The notes below the pieces were generated by a model that saw only the letters and a program-made list of their open reading frames with translations, searched no databases and was not told the DNA's origin. Of a DNA stretch of 24,115 bases, positions 6,563 to 14,241 are shown piece by piece. The stretch's first letter is position 1; each line of letters opens with the position of its first letter. Source of the DNA: Clostridiales bacterium (GTDB lineage: Bacteria; Bacillota; Clostridia; Oscillospirales; Oscillospiraceae); NCBI GenBank assembly GCA_019415645.1, contig DXYV01000043.1:1-24115 (forward strand). The letters run 5' to 3'. The position numbers and the translations under genes were made by a program.

Positions 6563-7807
6563 ATGAGCGAATTGAAAGGCGCATGTATCATTGGTCAATC
6601 CGGAGGTCCTACCGCGGTCATCAACGCCAGCGCCCAAGGTGTGATTCAGACGGCTCTGAAAGCAGACTGCATCACCCGTGTGCTGGGTGCGGCCCACGGC
6701 ATCAAGGGCGTACTGGATGATAAGCTGTACGACATGGGACAGGAGGACCCCGCTGAGCTGGACATTATGAAGTACACGCCCTCCTCTGCCCTGGGGTCCT
6801 GCCGCTACAAGCTGGCCGATCCGGATCAGGACGACACCGACTATAAGCGAATCCTGGAGATTTTCCAGAAGTACAATGTACGTTACTTCTTCTATAACGG
6901 CGGAAATGACTCCATGGACACCTGCAACAAGATTTCGAAGTATATGCAGAAGGTCGGTTATGAGTGCCGGATCATGGGCGTGCCGAAAACCATTGACAAC
7001 GACCTGTTTGGTACGGACCACTGCCCGGGTTATGCCTCTGCGGCGAAATACATTGCCACCTCCTGCATGGAGGTTTGGCAGGATGCCCATGTGTATGACA
7101 CCGGCATGGTTACGGTAATTGAGATCATGGGCCGTCACGCTGGCTGGCTGGCCGGCGCCGCTGGACTGGCAACTTGGGCGGGCTATGGACCGGACCTGAT
7201 CTATCTGCCGGAGACTGACTTTGATATGGACCAGTTTATTGCCGATGTCTCGGCGATTTATGAAAAGACTGGCAAGTGCATGGTGGCAGTGTCGGAGGGC
7301 ATCCATTATGCGGACGGTACCTTTGTATCCGAGGCAAAGACTTCTGCCACCGACGGTTTTGGCCATGCGCAGCTGGGCGGCCTGGCGGTCATGCTGGCGG
7401 ATGTCATTAAGAATAAGACCGGCGCAAAAGTGCGCGGGATTGAGCTTTCCCTGCTCCAGCGTTGCGGGTCTCATCTGGCGTCCGAGACCGATGTGGAAGA
7501 GTCCTATCTCTCCGGCAAGACAGCGGTGGAGGCGGCCCTTTCCGGAATCACGGACAAGATGGTCGCTTTTGACTGCGACCGTACCAACGGCTATCATTGT
7601 ACCACGAAGCTGATTGGTCTGACAGACGTGGCAAATGTGGAGAAAAAGGTACCCCGCGAGTGGATCAATGCAGCCGGCAACGGCATCGAGCAGCCGTTTA
7701 TTGATTACGTTCTGCCTCTGATTCAGGGAGAGAGCCCCACGCCGAAGGAGCATGGACTCCCCCGTTTTGTCAAGTTGAAAAAGGTCCTGACGACGGAAAT
7801 GGACTAA
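6563..7807 (+). CDS. pfp: 6-phosphofructokinase, pyrophosphate-dependent type
   Basis: The 414-aa protein phosphorylates fructose 6-phosphate, the step before aldolase. Landmarks are GQSGGPT at 11-17, GGNDS at 113-117, PKTIDND at 141-147 and MGRHAGW at 189-195. Two positions separate donor types: ATP enzymes have GGDGS and PGTIDND, whereas PPi enzymes have Asp in place of that Gly and Lys in PKTIDND. This protein has both PPi-type residues, so pyrophosphate is the likely phosphoryl donor and the reaction likely reversible. GGNDS has Asn where GGDDS is more usual. Start ATG with AAAGGAGG upstream. It is divergent from fba and is followed by a terminator, so it is a single-gene unit. Confidence 0.93.
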   Translation: MSELKGACIIGQSGGPTAVINASAQGVIQTALKADCITRVLGAAHGIKGVLDDKLYDMGQEDPAELDIMKYTPSSALGSCRYKLADPDQDDTDYKRILEIFQKYNVRYFFYNGGNDSMDTCNKISKYMQKVGYECRIMGVPKTIDNDLFGTDHCPGYASAAKYIATSCMEVWQDAHVYDTGMVTVIEIMGRHAGWLAGAAGLATWAGYGPDLIYLPETDFDMDQFIADVSAIYEKTGKCMVAVSEGIHYADGTFVSEAKTSATDGFGHAQLGGLAVMLADVIKNKTGAKVRGIELSLLQRCGSHLASETDVEESYLSGKTAVEAALSGITDKMVAFDCDRTNGYHCTTKLIGLTDVANVEKKVPREWINAAGNGIEQPFIDYVLPLIQGESPTPKEHGLPRFVKLKKVLTTEMD

Positions 7808-7816
7808 ATAGTGTGG

Positions 7817-7860
7817 AAACAGCAGGCGCTCCGGTTTTTCCGGAGCGCCTGCTGTTTGTT
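7817..7860. terminator. Bidirectional terminator between pfp and purB
   Basis: A perfect 18-bp stem (7817-7834 with 7840-7857) with a TTTTT loop, followed on the plus strand by GTTTATC. It lies between the convergent genes pfp and purB, and ends within 6 nt of the purB stop codon. Confidence 0.85.
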
Positions 7861-7865
7861 TATCA

Positions 7866-9299
7866 TTACACCTTTAATTCGGTATCTTCTCCGACAAGTG
7901 CGTCCGCATATCTCTCCAACACAGGTTGAACCTCTGAAGCCAGGAATTCCGTTACCTGCTCCGGACAGCGACCGATGTACTTGGAAGGCTCCATATGGGC
8001 CGTGAGCTCTTCCTTGCTCAAACCGAACATCGGATCGGCTGCGATGAGGTCAATGAGGTTGTTGTTCAGACCACGGTCCTTTACATTGCTTCCGGCCTCC
8101 AGAGAAAGCTGCCGAATCCGCTCATGCAGTTCCTGCCGGTTTCCGCCCCGCTTGACCGCGTCCATCATAATATTTTCACTGGCCATGAAGGGGAGCTCCT
8201 CCATGATGTGGCGCTCGATCACCTTCTCGTGGACGACCAGACCGGAAGCCACGTTGGCGTAGATATTCAAAATCGCATCGACCGCCAAAAATGCCTCCGG
8301 AATCGAGATGCGCTTATTGGCGGAGTCGTCCAGCGTCCGCTCAAACCATTGGCTGGACGCGGTGATAGCCGGATTCATGGAATCCACCATGACGTAACGG
8401 GAGAGCGCGCAGATACGCTCGCACCGCATGGGATTGCGTTTATACGGCATGGCAGAGGAACCGATCTGCTTGGCCTCAAAGGGTTCCTCCACCTCTTTCA
8501 GGTGGCAGAGCAGCCGCATATCCGTGGCAAATTTACTGGCAGACTGCGCAATTCCCGACAGCGTGGCCAAAACAGCGGCATCGACCTTGCGGGAATAGGT
8601 CTGTCCGGATACCGGTACCGTACTGGCAAAGCCCATCTCCTTCGCAATGCGCCGGTCCAGTTCCTTGCACTTCTCATGGTCCCCTTCGAAGAGCTCCAGG
8701 AAGCTGGCCTGGGTCCCAGTCGTCCCTTTGCAGCCCAGCATCTGCAGGTGGTCAATGCGGTACTCCACTTCAGACAGATCCATGAGAAGTTCATTGATCC
8801 AGAGCGTGGCACGCTTTCCCACCGTCGTCAGCTGCGCGGGCTGAAAATGGGTGAAACCCAGCGTTGGCAGAGCCTTGTAGCGCTCGGCAAATTTGGAAAG
8901 GTCCGCAATGACTCGCACCAGTTTCCGCCGGGTCAAAAGCAGCGCCTCACGCATCAGGATAATATCCGTATTGTCTCCTACATAGCAGCTGGTGGCGCCC
9001 AAATGGATAATGGGCATCGCATTGGGACAGAGCGCGCCATACGTATGGATATGAGCCATCACATCGTGACGCAGTTCTCGTTCCTTTTGTGCCGCCATTT
9101 CATAGTCGATGTCTGTCACATGCGCTTCCATCTCATCAATCTGGGCCTGCGTAATCGGCAGCCCCAGTTCCATCTCGGCCCGGGCCAGAGCGATCCAAAG
9201 CCGCCGCCAAGTGGAAAATTTTTTGTCCGCAGAAAAGATAAACTGCATCTCATCGCTGGCATAGCGCGAGGACAGGGGACTTTCGTAACGATTGGTCAT
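7866..9299 (-). CDS. purB: Adenylosuccinate lyase
   Basis: PurB carries out two fumarate-releasing steps of purine synthesis: SAICAR to AICAR and adenylosuccinate to AMP. The 477-aa length fits the clade of longer bacterial enzymes. The fumarase-superfamily signature GSSAMPYKRNP is at 280-290 with the mobile-loop serine at 281 or 282. Other active-site parts are H78 and H83 in RHDVMAH and the T150-H151 pair in GFTHFQPAQ. Start ATG with a weak GAGGG ribosome site. It has its own promoter (9365-9393) and is not in a purine operon here. Confidence 0.96.
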   Translation of the reverse strand: MTNRYESPLSSRYASDEMQFIFSADKKFSTWRRLWIALARAEMELGLPITQAQIDEMEAHVTDIDYEMAAQKERELRHDVMAHIHTYGALCPNAMPIIHLGATSCYVGDNTDIILMREALLLTRRKLVRVIADLSKFAERYKALPTLGFTHFQPAQLTTVGKRATLWINELLMDLSEVEYRIDHLQMLGCKGTTGTQASFLELFEGDHEKCKELDRRIAKEMGFASTVPVSGQTYSRKVDAAVLATLSGIAQSASKFATDMRLLCHLKEVEEPFEAKQIGSSAMPYKRNPMRCERICALSRYVMVDSMNPAITASSQWFERTLDDSANKRISIPEAFLAVDAILNIYANVASGLVVHEKVIERHIMEELPFMASENIMMDAVKRGGNRQELHERIRQLSLEAGSNVKDRGLNNNLIDLIAADPMFGLSKEELTAHMEPSKYIGRCPEQVTEFLASEVQPVLERYADALVGEDTELKV

Positions 9300-9364
9300 G
9301 TTGGGATACCCTCACTTCTCTGATAGTTTGATGTACTCGCATCCATTTTGTAGAAATCTTTACT

Positions 9365-9393
9365 ATTATACCATAGATCAAAATTCTGCACAA
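9365..9393 (-). promoter_or_regulatory. SigA-type promoter of purB
   Basis: Minus strand: TTGTGC (9393-9388), 17-bp spacer, TATAAT (9370-9365). The start would be near 9358, leaving a leader of about 58 nt. No purine riboswitch can be recognised in that short leader. Confidence 0.7.
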
Positions 9394-9450
9394 GGCGGCA
9401 TACCGGGGAAATATCCTCTCTTCCCCGCCCTGATCCCCTATAAAAGTAAT

Positions 9451-9486
9451 AAAAGTCCGCTGCCATATGGCAGCGGACTTTTTCGG
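9451..9486 (-). terminator. Terminator of the zinc-ribbon gene
   Basis: AAAAGTCCGCTGCC pairs with its complement around a central CATATG-type turn (9451-9482). It lies 18 nt after the zinc-ribbon stop codon. The plus side ends in six T residues, the minus side in TTTTATTACTTTT. Confidence 0.8.
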
Positions 9487-9500
9487 TTCAGCTGTGAAGC

Positions 9501-9782
9501 TCAGCGGCCTTCCTCGCGCATTTTCGCGAAGCACTCACTGCAATACACGGGACGGTCGGACTTGGGCTCGAAGGGGACTCTAGCCTCTCCGCCGCAGGCG
9601 GCACAAGTCGCCGTGAAATACTCGCGGGGACCGCGAGCAGCCTGCTTCCGGGCGTCACGGCAAGCCTTGCAGCGCTGGGGCTCGTTCTGGAAGCCGCGCT
9701 CCGCGTAGAACTCCTGCTCACCGGCGGTGAACACGAACTCCTGGCCACACTCTTTGCATACTAAGGTCTTGTCTTCGTACAT
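9501..9782 (-). CDS. Double zinc-ribbon protein (93 aa)
   Basis: A short soluble protein with four CxxC pairs: C9/C12, C38/C41, C60/C63 and C81/C84. These read as two consecutive four-cysteine zinc ribbons; the first has the LVCKECGQEFVFTAGEQEFYAERGF pattern of the small 'probable zinc-ribbon' family common in Firmicutes and Chloroflexi. No enzymatic domain is present. Function is unknown; nucleic-acid or protein binding is the usual guess. Start ATG with GAGAGGG upstream. It lies 69 bp downstream of sigH with no clear promoter between, so it may be read from the sigH transcript. It is followed by a terminator. Confidence 0.85.
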   Translation of the reverse strand: MYEDKTLVCKECGQEFVFTAGEQEFYAERGFQNEPQRCKACRDARKQAARGPREYFTATCAACGGEARVPFEPKSDRPVYCSECFAKMREEGR

Positions 9783-9851
9783 GGATATACCCTCTCTTTG
9801 ATTGCCCAGGTCCGGAAGATTTCCCGATCATGCTGGGACTAGAATATTGCG

Positions 9852-10475
9852 TCAGCTCTCGCTGAAAACGCCGGAAGAAGATGTGCGCTGTGCGATTTTG
9901 CGGCGAATACGCTGCACAGCATTGTCCACCGATTTCGTGGACCGGCCTATTTGCCGGGCAATCTCATGGTAGGAATATCCCTGCAAATAATAATCCAAAA
10001 CGGTTGCTTCGAAACCGGACAACTGTCCCCGCAACTGACCCAAACGCTCCATCTGCTCTTCCCTGCTGATCAGCAGGGCTTCCGGATCGTCGCGTTCGGA
10101 CGGCTTTTCAAGGCGCTCGGTGTAATCGTCAAAGAAAGGGGTTTCGAACGAAATGCTGTCGTTGAGCGGAGCGTGCTTATCCCGGGCAGCCGCCGCAACA
10201 GCGGATAAAATACGATTGCGAATACAAATCTCTGCAAAGGTGCGAAACGATGCGTCCCGTTCCGGCTGAAACTCGCGAATCGCGTTCAACAAACCGAACA
10301 TACCCTCTTGAATCAAATCCTCGCTGTCTCCGCCCGCCAGGAAAAAGGGGCGGGCACAAATACGCACCAAGCGATTGTACCGCGTAACCAAGGCTTCTTC
10401 TGCGATACGATCACCTGATGCGGTCAACGTGCAAAGAATCTCGTCGCTCTGGTTTTGATATTGGGCGTTGGTCAT
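9852..10475 (-). CDS. sigH: RNA polymerase sporulation sigma factor SigH
   Basis: SigH (Spo0H) directs RNA polymerase to early sporulation and stationary-phase promoters. The 207-aa protein has the region 2 core at about 53-89 (DLIQEGMFGLLNAIREFQ then SFRTFAEICIRNRI), a middle DDPEALLISREE stretch typical of SigH, and a region 4 helix-turn-helix at about 168-191 (GYSYHEIARQIGRSTKSVDNAVQRI). SigH is separated from other sigma-70 family members by this pattern and by the KHAPLNDSISF linker. The ATG has AAGGAG 11 nt upstream. A near-consensus promoter lies immediately before it, leaving almost no leader, and a cre-like palindrome lies inside that promoter. Confidence 0.93.
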   Translation of the reverse strand: MTNAQYQNQSDEILCTLTASGDRIAEEALVTRYNRLVRICARPFFLAGGDSEDLIQEGMFGLLNAIREFQPERDASFRTFAEICIRNRILSAVAAAARDKHAPLNDSISFETPFFDDYTERLEKPSERDDPEALLISREEQMERLGQLRGQLSGFEATVLDYYLQGYSYHEIARQIGRSTKSVDNAVQRIRRKIAQRTSSSGVFSES

Positions 10476-10494
10476 ATTCCCTTATTCTCCTTAG

Positions 10495-10524
10495 ATTATA
10501 AGCGCTTATTGGGGAAAATGTCAA
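10495..10524 (-). promoter_or_regulatory. Near-consensus SigA promoter of sigH
   Basis: Minus strand: TTGACA (10524-10519), 18-bp spacer, TATAAT (10500-10495). Both hexamers are perfect. The expected start near 10488 falls inside the AAGGAG ribosome site (10492-10487), so the leader would be only about 13-15 nt. Confidence 0.8.
10496..10510. promoter_or_regulatory. cre-like palindrome in the sigH promoter
   Basis: ATAAGCGCTTAT (10498-10509) is a perfect 12-bp palindrome. Aligned with the CcpA operator consensus WTGNAANCGNWNNCW, it matches the central AAGCGCTT and differs only at the symmetric outer G and C positions. It overlaps the -10 box of the sigH promoter, so a bound protein would block transcription. 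Binding by CcpA is inferred; another repressor is possible. Confidence 0.5.
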
Positions 10525-10548
10525 TAGTTTAACCAAATATTTTTGGAT

Positions 10549-11916
10549 TTACTCTAAATTTTCGTGCTTTTTAATGGTTTCCACCAGGGCCTGCGCGCTT
10601 TCCAGCGCCATATCGTCCTCTTTCGCCTCAACCATGACACGCACAAGCGCCTCCGTTCCGGATGCCCGGACCAAAACGCGGCCATTCTCACCCAGCCGCT
10701 TCTCCTGCTCCCGAACCGCTTCCGCCAGCCAATCCGAGGCCATAATGCGTTCTTTCTCAGCGTTTCCCGCCACCGCGATATTGATCAGCTCCTGGGGATA
10801 ACGCTTACAGTCTGACACCAATTCCGAGGCTTTAAGTCCCGACTGGCTGAGCAGCTGCAAGAACTGGAGCGCTGTCAGCTCGCCGTCTCCCGTGGTTGCA
10901 TATTCCAAAAAAATCGTATGGCCGGACTGCTCGCCGCCCAGCACATAACCGCCCGCCTGCATCTGTTCCAGAACATTCCGGTCGCCTACGCTTGTACATA
11001 GTACCTGCATTCCCTCTGCCTGCGCAAAGGCGTGCAGGCCGATGTTGGACATGACCGTTGCCACGACGGTATCGCCAGGCAGCTTTCCTTCCTTGCGAAG
11101 CGCACGGCCGCAGACCGCAAGGACCTGATCACCGTCGATCTGTACCCCGTTTTCATCCGAGAGCAGACAGCGGTCCGCGTCGCCATCAAAGGCGATACCC
11201 AGATCATAGCTGCCAGCCTTGACCATGGCCTGAAGGCTCTCCATATGAGTGGAACCGCAGCCCGCATTGATGTTGACGCCATCCGGATCTGCATTGATGC
11301 AGTCGGTCTGCAATTTATCGAAGCGGTCAAACAACGCCGGAGCGGTAGCAGAGGCCGCGCCATTGGCGCAGTCCACCAGAATACGCAGTCCGGCCAGATC
11401 GTCCTGGACCGTGGAAATCAGATGATCCACATAGTCGTCGGCCGCCGCCGGCGCGATGTAATAGACTTTGCCGAGCTGGTCGTGGGTCTTCCGTGGCACC
11501 TTATTGGTCCCGTTCAAAATTACTTCCTCGATTTTTTCCTCCAATGCGTCGGAGAGCTTAAAGCCCTGGCCGTTGAAGATTTTGATTCCGTTATGCTCGA
11601 ACGGATTATGCGATGCGGAAATCACGATTCCCGCGTCCGCGTTCCGGTCCACTGTCACCCAGGCTACGGCCGGTGTGGGAATTGTGCCCAGATCCAGCAC
11701 GTCAGCTCCAGCGGAACAAAGTCCCGCGATCAGCGCGCCCTTGAGCAGGTCGGAGGAAATTCGCGTATCCTTTCCTATCGTGAAAACCGGCTTTCCACCC
11801 TGCTTTTCCTGCGCCAGTACAGCAGCCGCGGCCAGGCCGACCTTATACGCCAATTCCGCATCCAGTCCCGCATTTACCACACCGCGGATGCCATCGGTTC
11901 CAAAGAATTTTCCCAT
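10549..11916 (-). CDS. glmM: Phosphoglucosamine mutase
   Basis: GlmM converts glucosamine 6-phosphate to glucosamine 1-phosphate on the way to UDP-GlcNAc for the cell wall. The 455-aa protein matches the usual 445-455. It begins with the typical GKFFGTDGIRG. The phosphoserine is S102 in ISASHNP; the magnesium loop DGDADR is at 244-249; the C-terminal phosphate-binding RASGTEALVRVM is present. Start ATG with GAGGTGG upstream. It lies 30 bp after ruvB and is probably the last gene of the ruvC-ruvA-ruvB-glmM transcript. Confidence 0.97.
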   Translation of the reverse strand: MGKFFGTDGIRGVVNAGLDAELAYKVGLAAAAVLAQEKQGGKPVFTIGKDTRISSDLLKGALIAGLCSAGADVLDLGTIPTPAVAWVTVDRNADAGIVISASHNPFEHNGIKIFNGQGFKLSDALEEKIEEVILNGTNKVPRKTHDQLGKVYYIAPAAADDYVDHLISTVQDDLAGLRILVDCANGAASATAPALFDRFDKLQTDCINADPDGVNINAGCGSTHMESLQAMVKAGSYDLGIAFDGDADRCLLSDENGVQIDGDQVLAVCGRALRKEGKLPGDTVVATVMSNIGLHAFAQAEGMQVLCTSVGDRNVLEQMQAGGYVLGGEQSGHTIFLEYATTGDGELTALQFLQLLSQSGLKASELVSDCKRYPQELINIAVAGNAEKERIMASDWLAEAVREQEKRLGENGRVLVRASGTEALVRVMVEAKEDDMALESAQALVETIKKHENLE

Positions 11917-11946
11917 CGTGATTCCACCTCATGTCAATTATCAAAG

Positions 11947-12999
11947 TCAGAAGCTGAGCTGGTCCATCGAATCGTCCGGACGCTTCAGCCCTAAATGCTC
12001 ATAGGCCTTCGGCGTCACACAGCGCCCGCGGGGCGTGCGGATCAAAAATCCCATCTGCATCAGATAGGGCTCGTAGACATCCTCCAGCGTAACGGCCTCC
12101 TCATTGATGGTGGCCGCCAGCGTATCCAGTCCCACCGGACCGCCGCTATAATGCTCAATGATATTCCGCAGCATCCGCCGGTCCACGCTGTCCAGTCCCA
12201 GGTAGTCGATCTCCAGCGCCAGAAGCGCCCGGTCCGCCACCTCCCGGGTAATCACGCCGCCCGCCGTCACTTGGGCAAAATCCCGGACCCGGCGCAAAAG
12301 GCGATTGGCGATTCGGGGCGTTCCCCGGCTGCGTCTGGCGATTTCCAGCGCACCATCCACCTCGATGGGGACATTCAAAATCCCCGCGCTGCGGGTCACA
12401 ATTTGGGCCAGCTCTTCCGGCGTATATAATTCCAGACGGAGCGTCACACCGAACCGGTCCCGCAGCGGTGCGGAGAGCTGCCCGGCACGGGTCGTCGCAC
12501 CGATCAGGGTGAATTTCGGCAGGTCCAGCCGAATCGAGTTGGCCGAGGGCCCCTTCCCGATGATAATGTCAATGGCGTAGTCCTCCATGGCAGGATACAA
12601 AATCTCCTCCACCGAACGGTTCAGACGATGGATTTCGTCCACGAAGAGAATATCATTTTCCTGCAAATTGGTCAGCAACGCTGCCAGATCGCCCGGCTTC
12701 TCAATAGCCGGTCCGGAGGTGATGCGGATATTGACGCCCATTTCATTGGCAATAATACCGGAGAGCGTGGTCTTGCCCAAGCCGGGCGGGCCATGGAGCA
12801 GCACATGATCCAAGGGCTCACCCCGCAGCTTGGCTGCCTGAATAAAAACCTCCAGATTGCCCTTGGCCTTTTTCTGCCCAATATACTCCGCGAGGGTCTT
12901 AGGCCGCAGTGAGGACTCACCGTCGTCCTCACGCAGCAGGGAGGTCGAGACCAGCGGTTCCTCGGCAGCAAACCCGTCATCCGAAAAATCTATGCTCAT
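11947..12999 (-). CDS. ruvB: Holliday junction branch-migration ATPase RuvB
   Basis: RuvB is the AAA+ motor that drives Holliday-junction branch migration with RuvA. The 350-aa protein has Walker A GPPGLGKTT at 70-78, Walker B DEIHRLNR from 121, sensor GATTRAG at 167-173, the arginine-finger region PLRDRFG just after, and a C-terminal winged-helix domain with RTPRGR. The first 25 residues are an acidic extension before the conserved LRPKTLAEYIGQ. The start has GGAGG-like sequence upstream and lies 18 bp after ruvA. Confidence 0.98.
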   Translation of the reverse strand: MSIDFSDDGFAAEEPLVSTSLLREDDGESSLRPKTLAEYIGQKKAKGNLEVFIQAAKLRGEPLDHVLLHGPPGLGKTTLSGIIANEMGVNIRITSGPAIEKPGDLAALLTNLQENDILFVDEIHRLNRSVEEILYPAMEDYAIDIIIGKGPSANSIRLDLPKFTLIGATTRAGQLSAPLRDRFGVTLRLELYTPEELAQIVTRSAGILNVPIEVDGALEIARRSRGTPRIANRLLRRVRDFAQVTAGGVITREVADRALLALEIDYLGLDSVDRRMLRNIIEHYSGGPVGLDTLAATINEEAVTLEDVYEPYLMQMGFLIRTPRGRCVTPKAYEHLGLKRPDDSMDQLSF

Positions 13000-13017
13000 A
13001 GGATACCTCCCGGTTCT

Positions 13018-13629
13018 TTATGGCTTCATCATCGCCCGCAGCGCCAGCTTGATGACCGCCTCCAGTGAGTTGTGTTCCAAGTCAATTCCTTTCAGGGCAG
13101 TCGCGATCTCCGCCTGACTGTAACCCAGCACCGCCAGCGCAGCCGAGGCTTCGCTGACCTTGTTTTCCGGAATAACGGTGACGCCGCTTCCGCCATAGCT
13201 CTCCATGGCATCCGTACCGGCCAGCTGACCCTTGGCAAGCTTATCCTTCAGTTCCAGTATAATGCGCTGTGCAATTTTTTTACCGATTCCCGGCGCGGAA
13301 GTCAACGCCTTCTCTTCGCCGGTTATAATAGCCATCGCCAGTCCCTCCGGTGTGTTGGCGGACAGGATGGACAATGCGGCCTTGGGGCCTACGCCGGATA
13401 TGCCAATCAGCATCTCAAAGCAATTGCGTTCACTTTCGGTGGTAAAGCCGTAAAGCTCCATGGCATCCTCACGGACATTGAGATGGGTAAACAGCTTTCC
13501 CTTTTGGCCGACGGTCAAGCCGCCCAAGCTATGGCTGGTGGTTTTGCAGGCGTATCCCACGCCGCCGCAGTCAATCACGGCCAAATAGGGAGCCACATGG
13601 GCTACGGTTCCCGTCAGATAATAAAACAT
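13018..13629 (-). CDS. ruvA: Holliday junction binding protein RuvA
   Basis: RuvA tetramers hold the four-way junction flat and load RuvB. The 203-aa protein has the N-terminal OB domain (MFYYLTGTVAHV to about 63), the tandem HhH motifs (LIGISGVGPKAALSIL and TSAPGIGKKIAQRIILELKDK), and a C-terminal RuvB-contact domain with ALAVLGYSQAEIATAL. The start at 13629 is chosen because RuvA proteins begin at this point and GGAGG lies 11 nt upstream; the frame is open to 13692 but that would overlap ruvC. It is 17 bp after ruvC. Confidence 0.97.
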   Translation of the reverse strand: MFYYLTGTVAHVAPYLAVIDCGGVGYACKTTSHSLGGLTVGQKGKLFTHLNVREDAMELYGFTTESERNCFEMLIGISGVGPKAALSILSANTPEGLAMAIITGEEKALTSAPGIGKKIAQRIILELKDKLAKGQLAGTDAMESYGGSGVTVIPENKVSEASAALAVLGYSQAEIATALKGIDLEHNSLEAVIKLALRAMMKP

Positions 13630-13646
13630 AAGGAAGGATGCCTCCA

Positions 13647-14138
13647 TTATTTGTAGAGAAGTAATTGAGAGGTCGCGGAGCGCGCATGACACAGCGCAAT
13701 CGCCACGGCATCTGCTGCATCGTCCGGCTTTGGAACTGACGGCAATCCCAGCAGGCGTTTTGTCATCTCCATGACCTGCCGCTTTTCTGCCTTTCCATAA
13801 CCCACTACGGCCTGCTTGACCTGGGACGGGTTGTATTCCGCGATTGGGACGCCCAGTTTGGCCGCCGTCATCAGGATGACGCCTCTGGCCTGTGCCACGC
13901 CAATTCCAGTGGTGATATTTTGGTTAAAAAACAGTTCTTCGATCGCTATTACATCCGGAGAAAACTGCCGAAACAGCTCTTCCAGATCCTCGGCGATCTG
14001 AAGCAGCCGGTTCGGCATGGGCAGCCCCGCCGGCGTATTGATGGCGCCGCAGCGAATCAATCTGGGCCGTCCCTGCTGGGACGATAGGATTCCAAACCCT
14101 ACAATGGCATAACCGGGGTCTATGCCCAGGATAATCAT
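13647..14138 (-). CDS. ruvC: Holliday junction resolvase RuvC
   Basis: RuvC cuts the Holliday junction symmetrically. The 163-aa protein has the full acidic catalytic set: D7 in GIDPG, E67 in AIEELFF, D140 and D143 in KPDDAADAVAIALCH. The NQNITTGIGVAQARGV stretch is the usual substrate-contact segment. The start at 14138 gives the standard MIILGIDPG beginning and fits a promoter start near 14166; the longer reading (to 14201) would begin inside the promoter. Presence of RuvC with RuvAB points to Clostridia, since Bacillus uses RecU. Confidence 0.96.
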   Translation of the reverse strand: MIILGIDPGYAIVGFGILSSQQGRPRLIRCGAINTPAGLPMPNRLLQIAEDLEELFRQFSPDVIAIEELFFNQNITTGIGVAQARGVILMTAAKLGVPIAEYNPSQVKQAVVGYGKAEKRQVMEMTKRLLGLPSVPKPDDAADAVAIALCHARSATSQLLLYK

Positions 14139-14172
14139 GCGGTTTCCAGCCTTTCTCAAGCATCTGTCCGTT

Positions 14173-14201
14173 ATTTTACCATGAAACGCATGTTTTAGCA
14201 A
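14173..14201 (-). promoter_or_regulatory. SigA-type promoter of ruvCAB-glmM
   Basis: Minus strand: TTGCTA (14201-14196), 17-bp spacer, TAAAAT (14178-14173). The start would be near 14166, with a leader of about 28 nt. It lies directly behind the xerD terminator, which makes ruvC the first gene of its unit. No LexA-type box was recognised. Confidence 0.65.
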
Positions 14202-14203
14202 CT

Positions 14204-14237
14204 AAAAAAAGAGAGCCGGAGATCAACTCCGGCTCTT
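14204..14237 (-). terminator. Terminator after xerD
   Basis: AGAGCCGGAG (14212-14221) pairs with CTCCGGCTCT (14227-14236) around a 5-nt loop. The minus strand continues with a run of about seven T residues. It starts 5 nt after the xerD stop codon. Confidence 0.85.
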
Positions 14238-14241
14238 CTGC

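Noticed and set aside
6545..7753. 402-codon minus-strand ORF opposite pfp
   Set aside because: Antisense shadow of pfp; no ribosome site and no family motif.
7995..9323. 442-codon plus-strand ORF opposite purB
   Set aside because: It is the antisense frame of a well-supported purB and shows no protein family pattern.
10532..10545. CCAAA/TTTGG hairpin after glmM
   Set aside because: Only 5 bp and AT-rich; not a convincing terminator.
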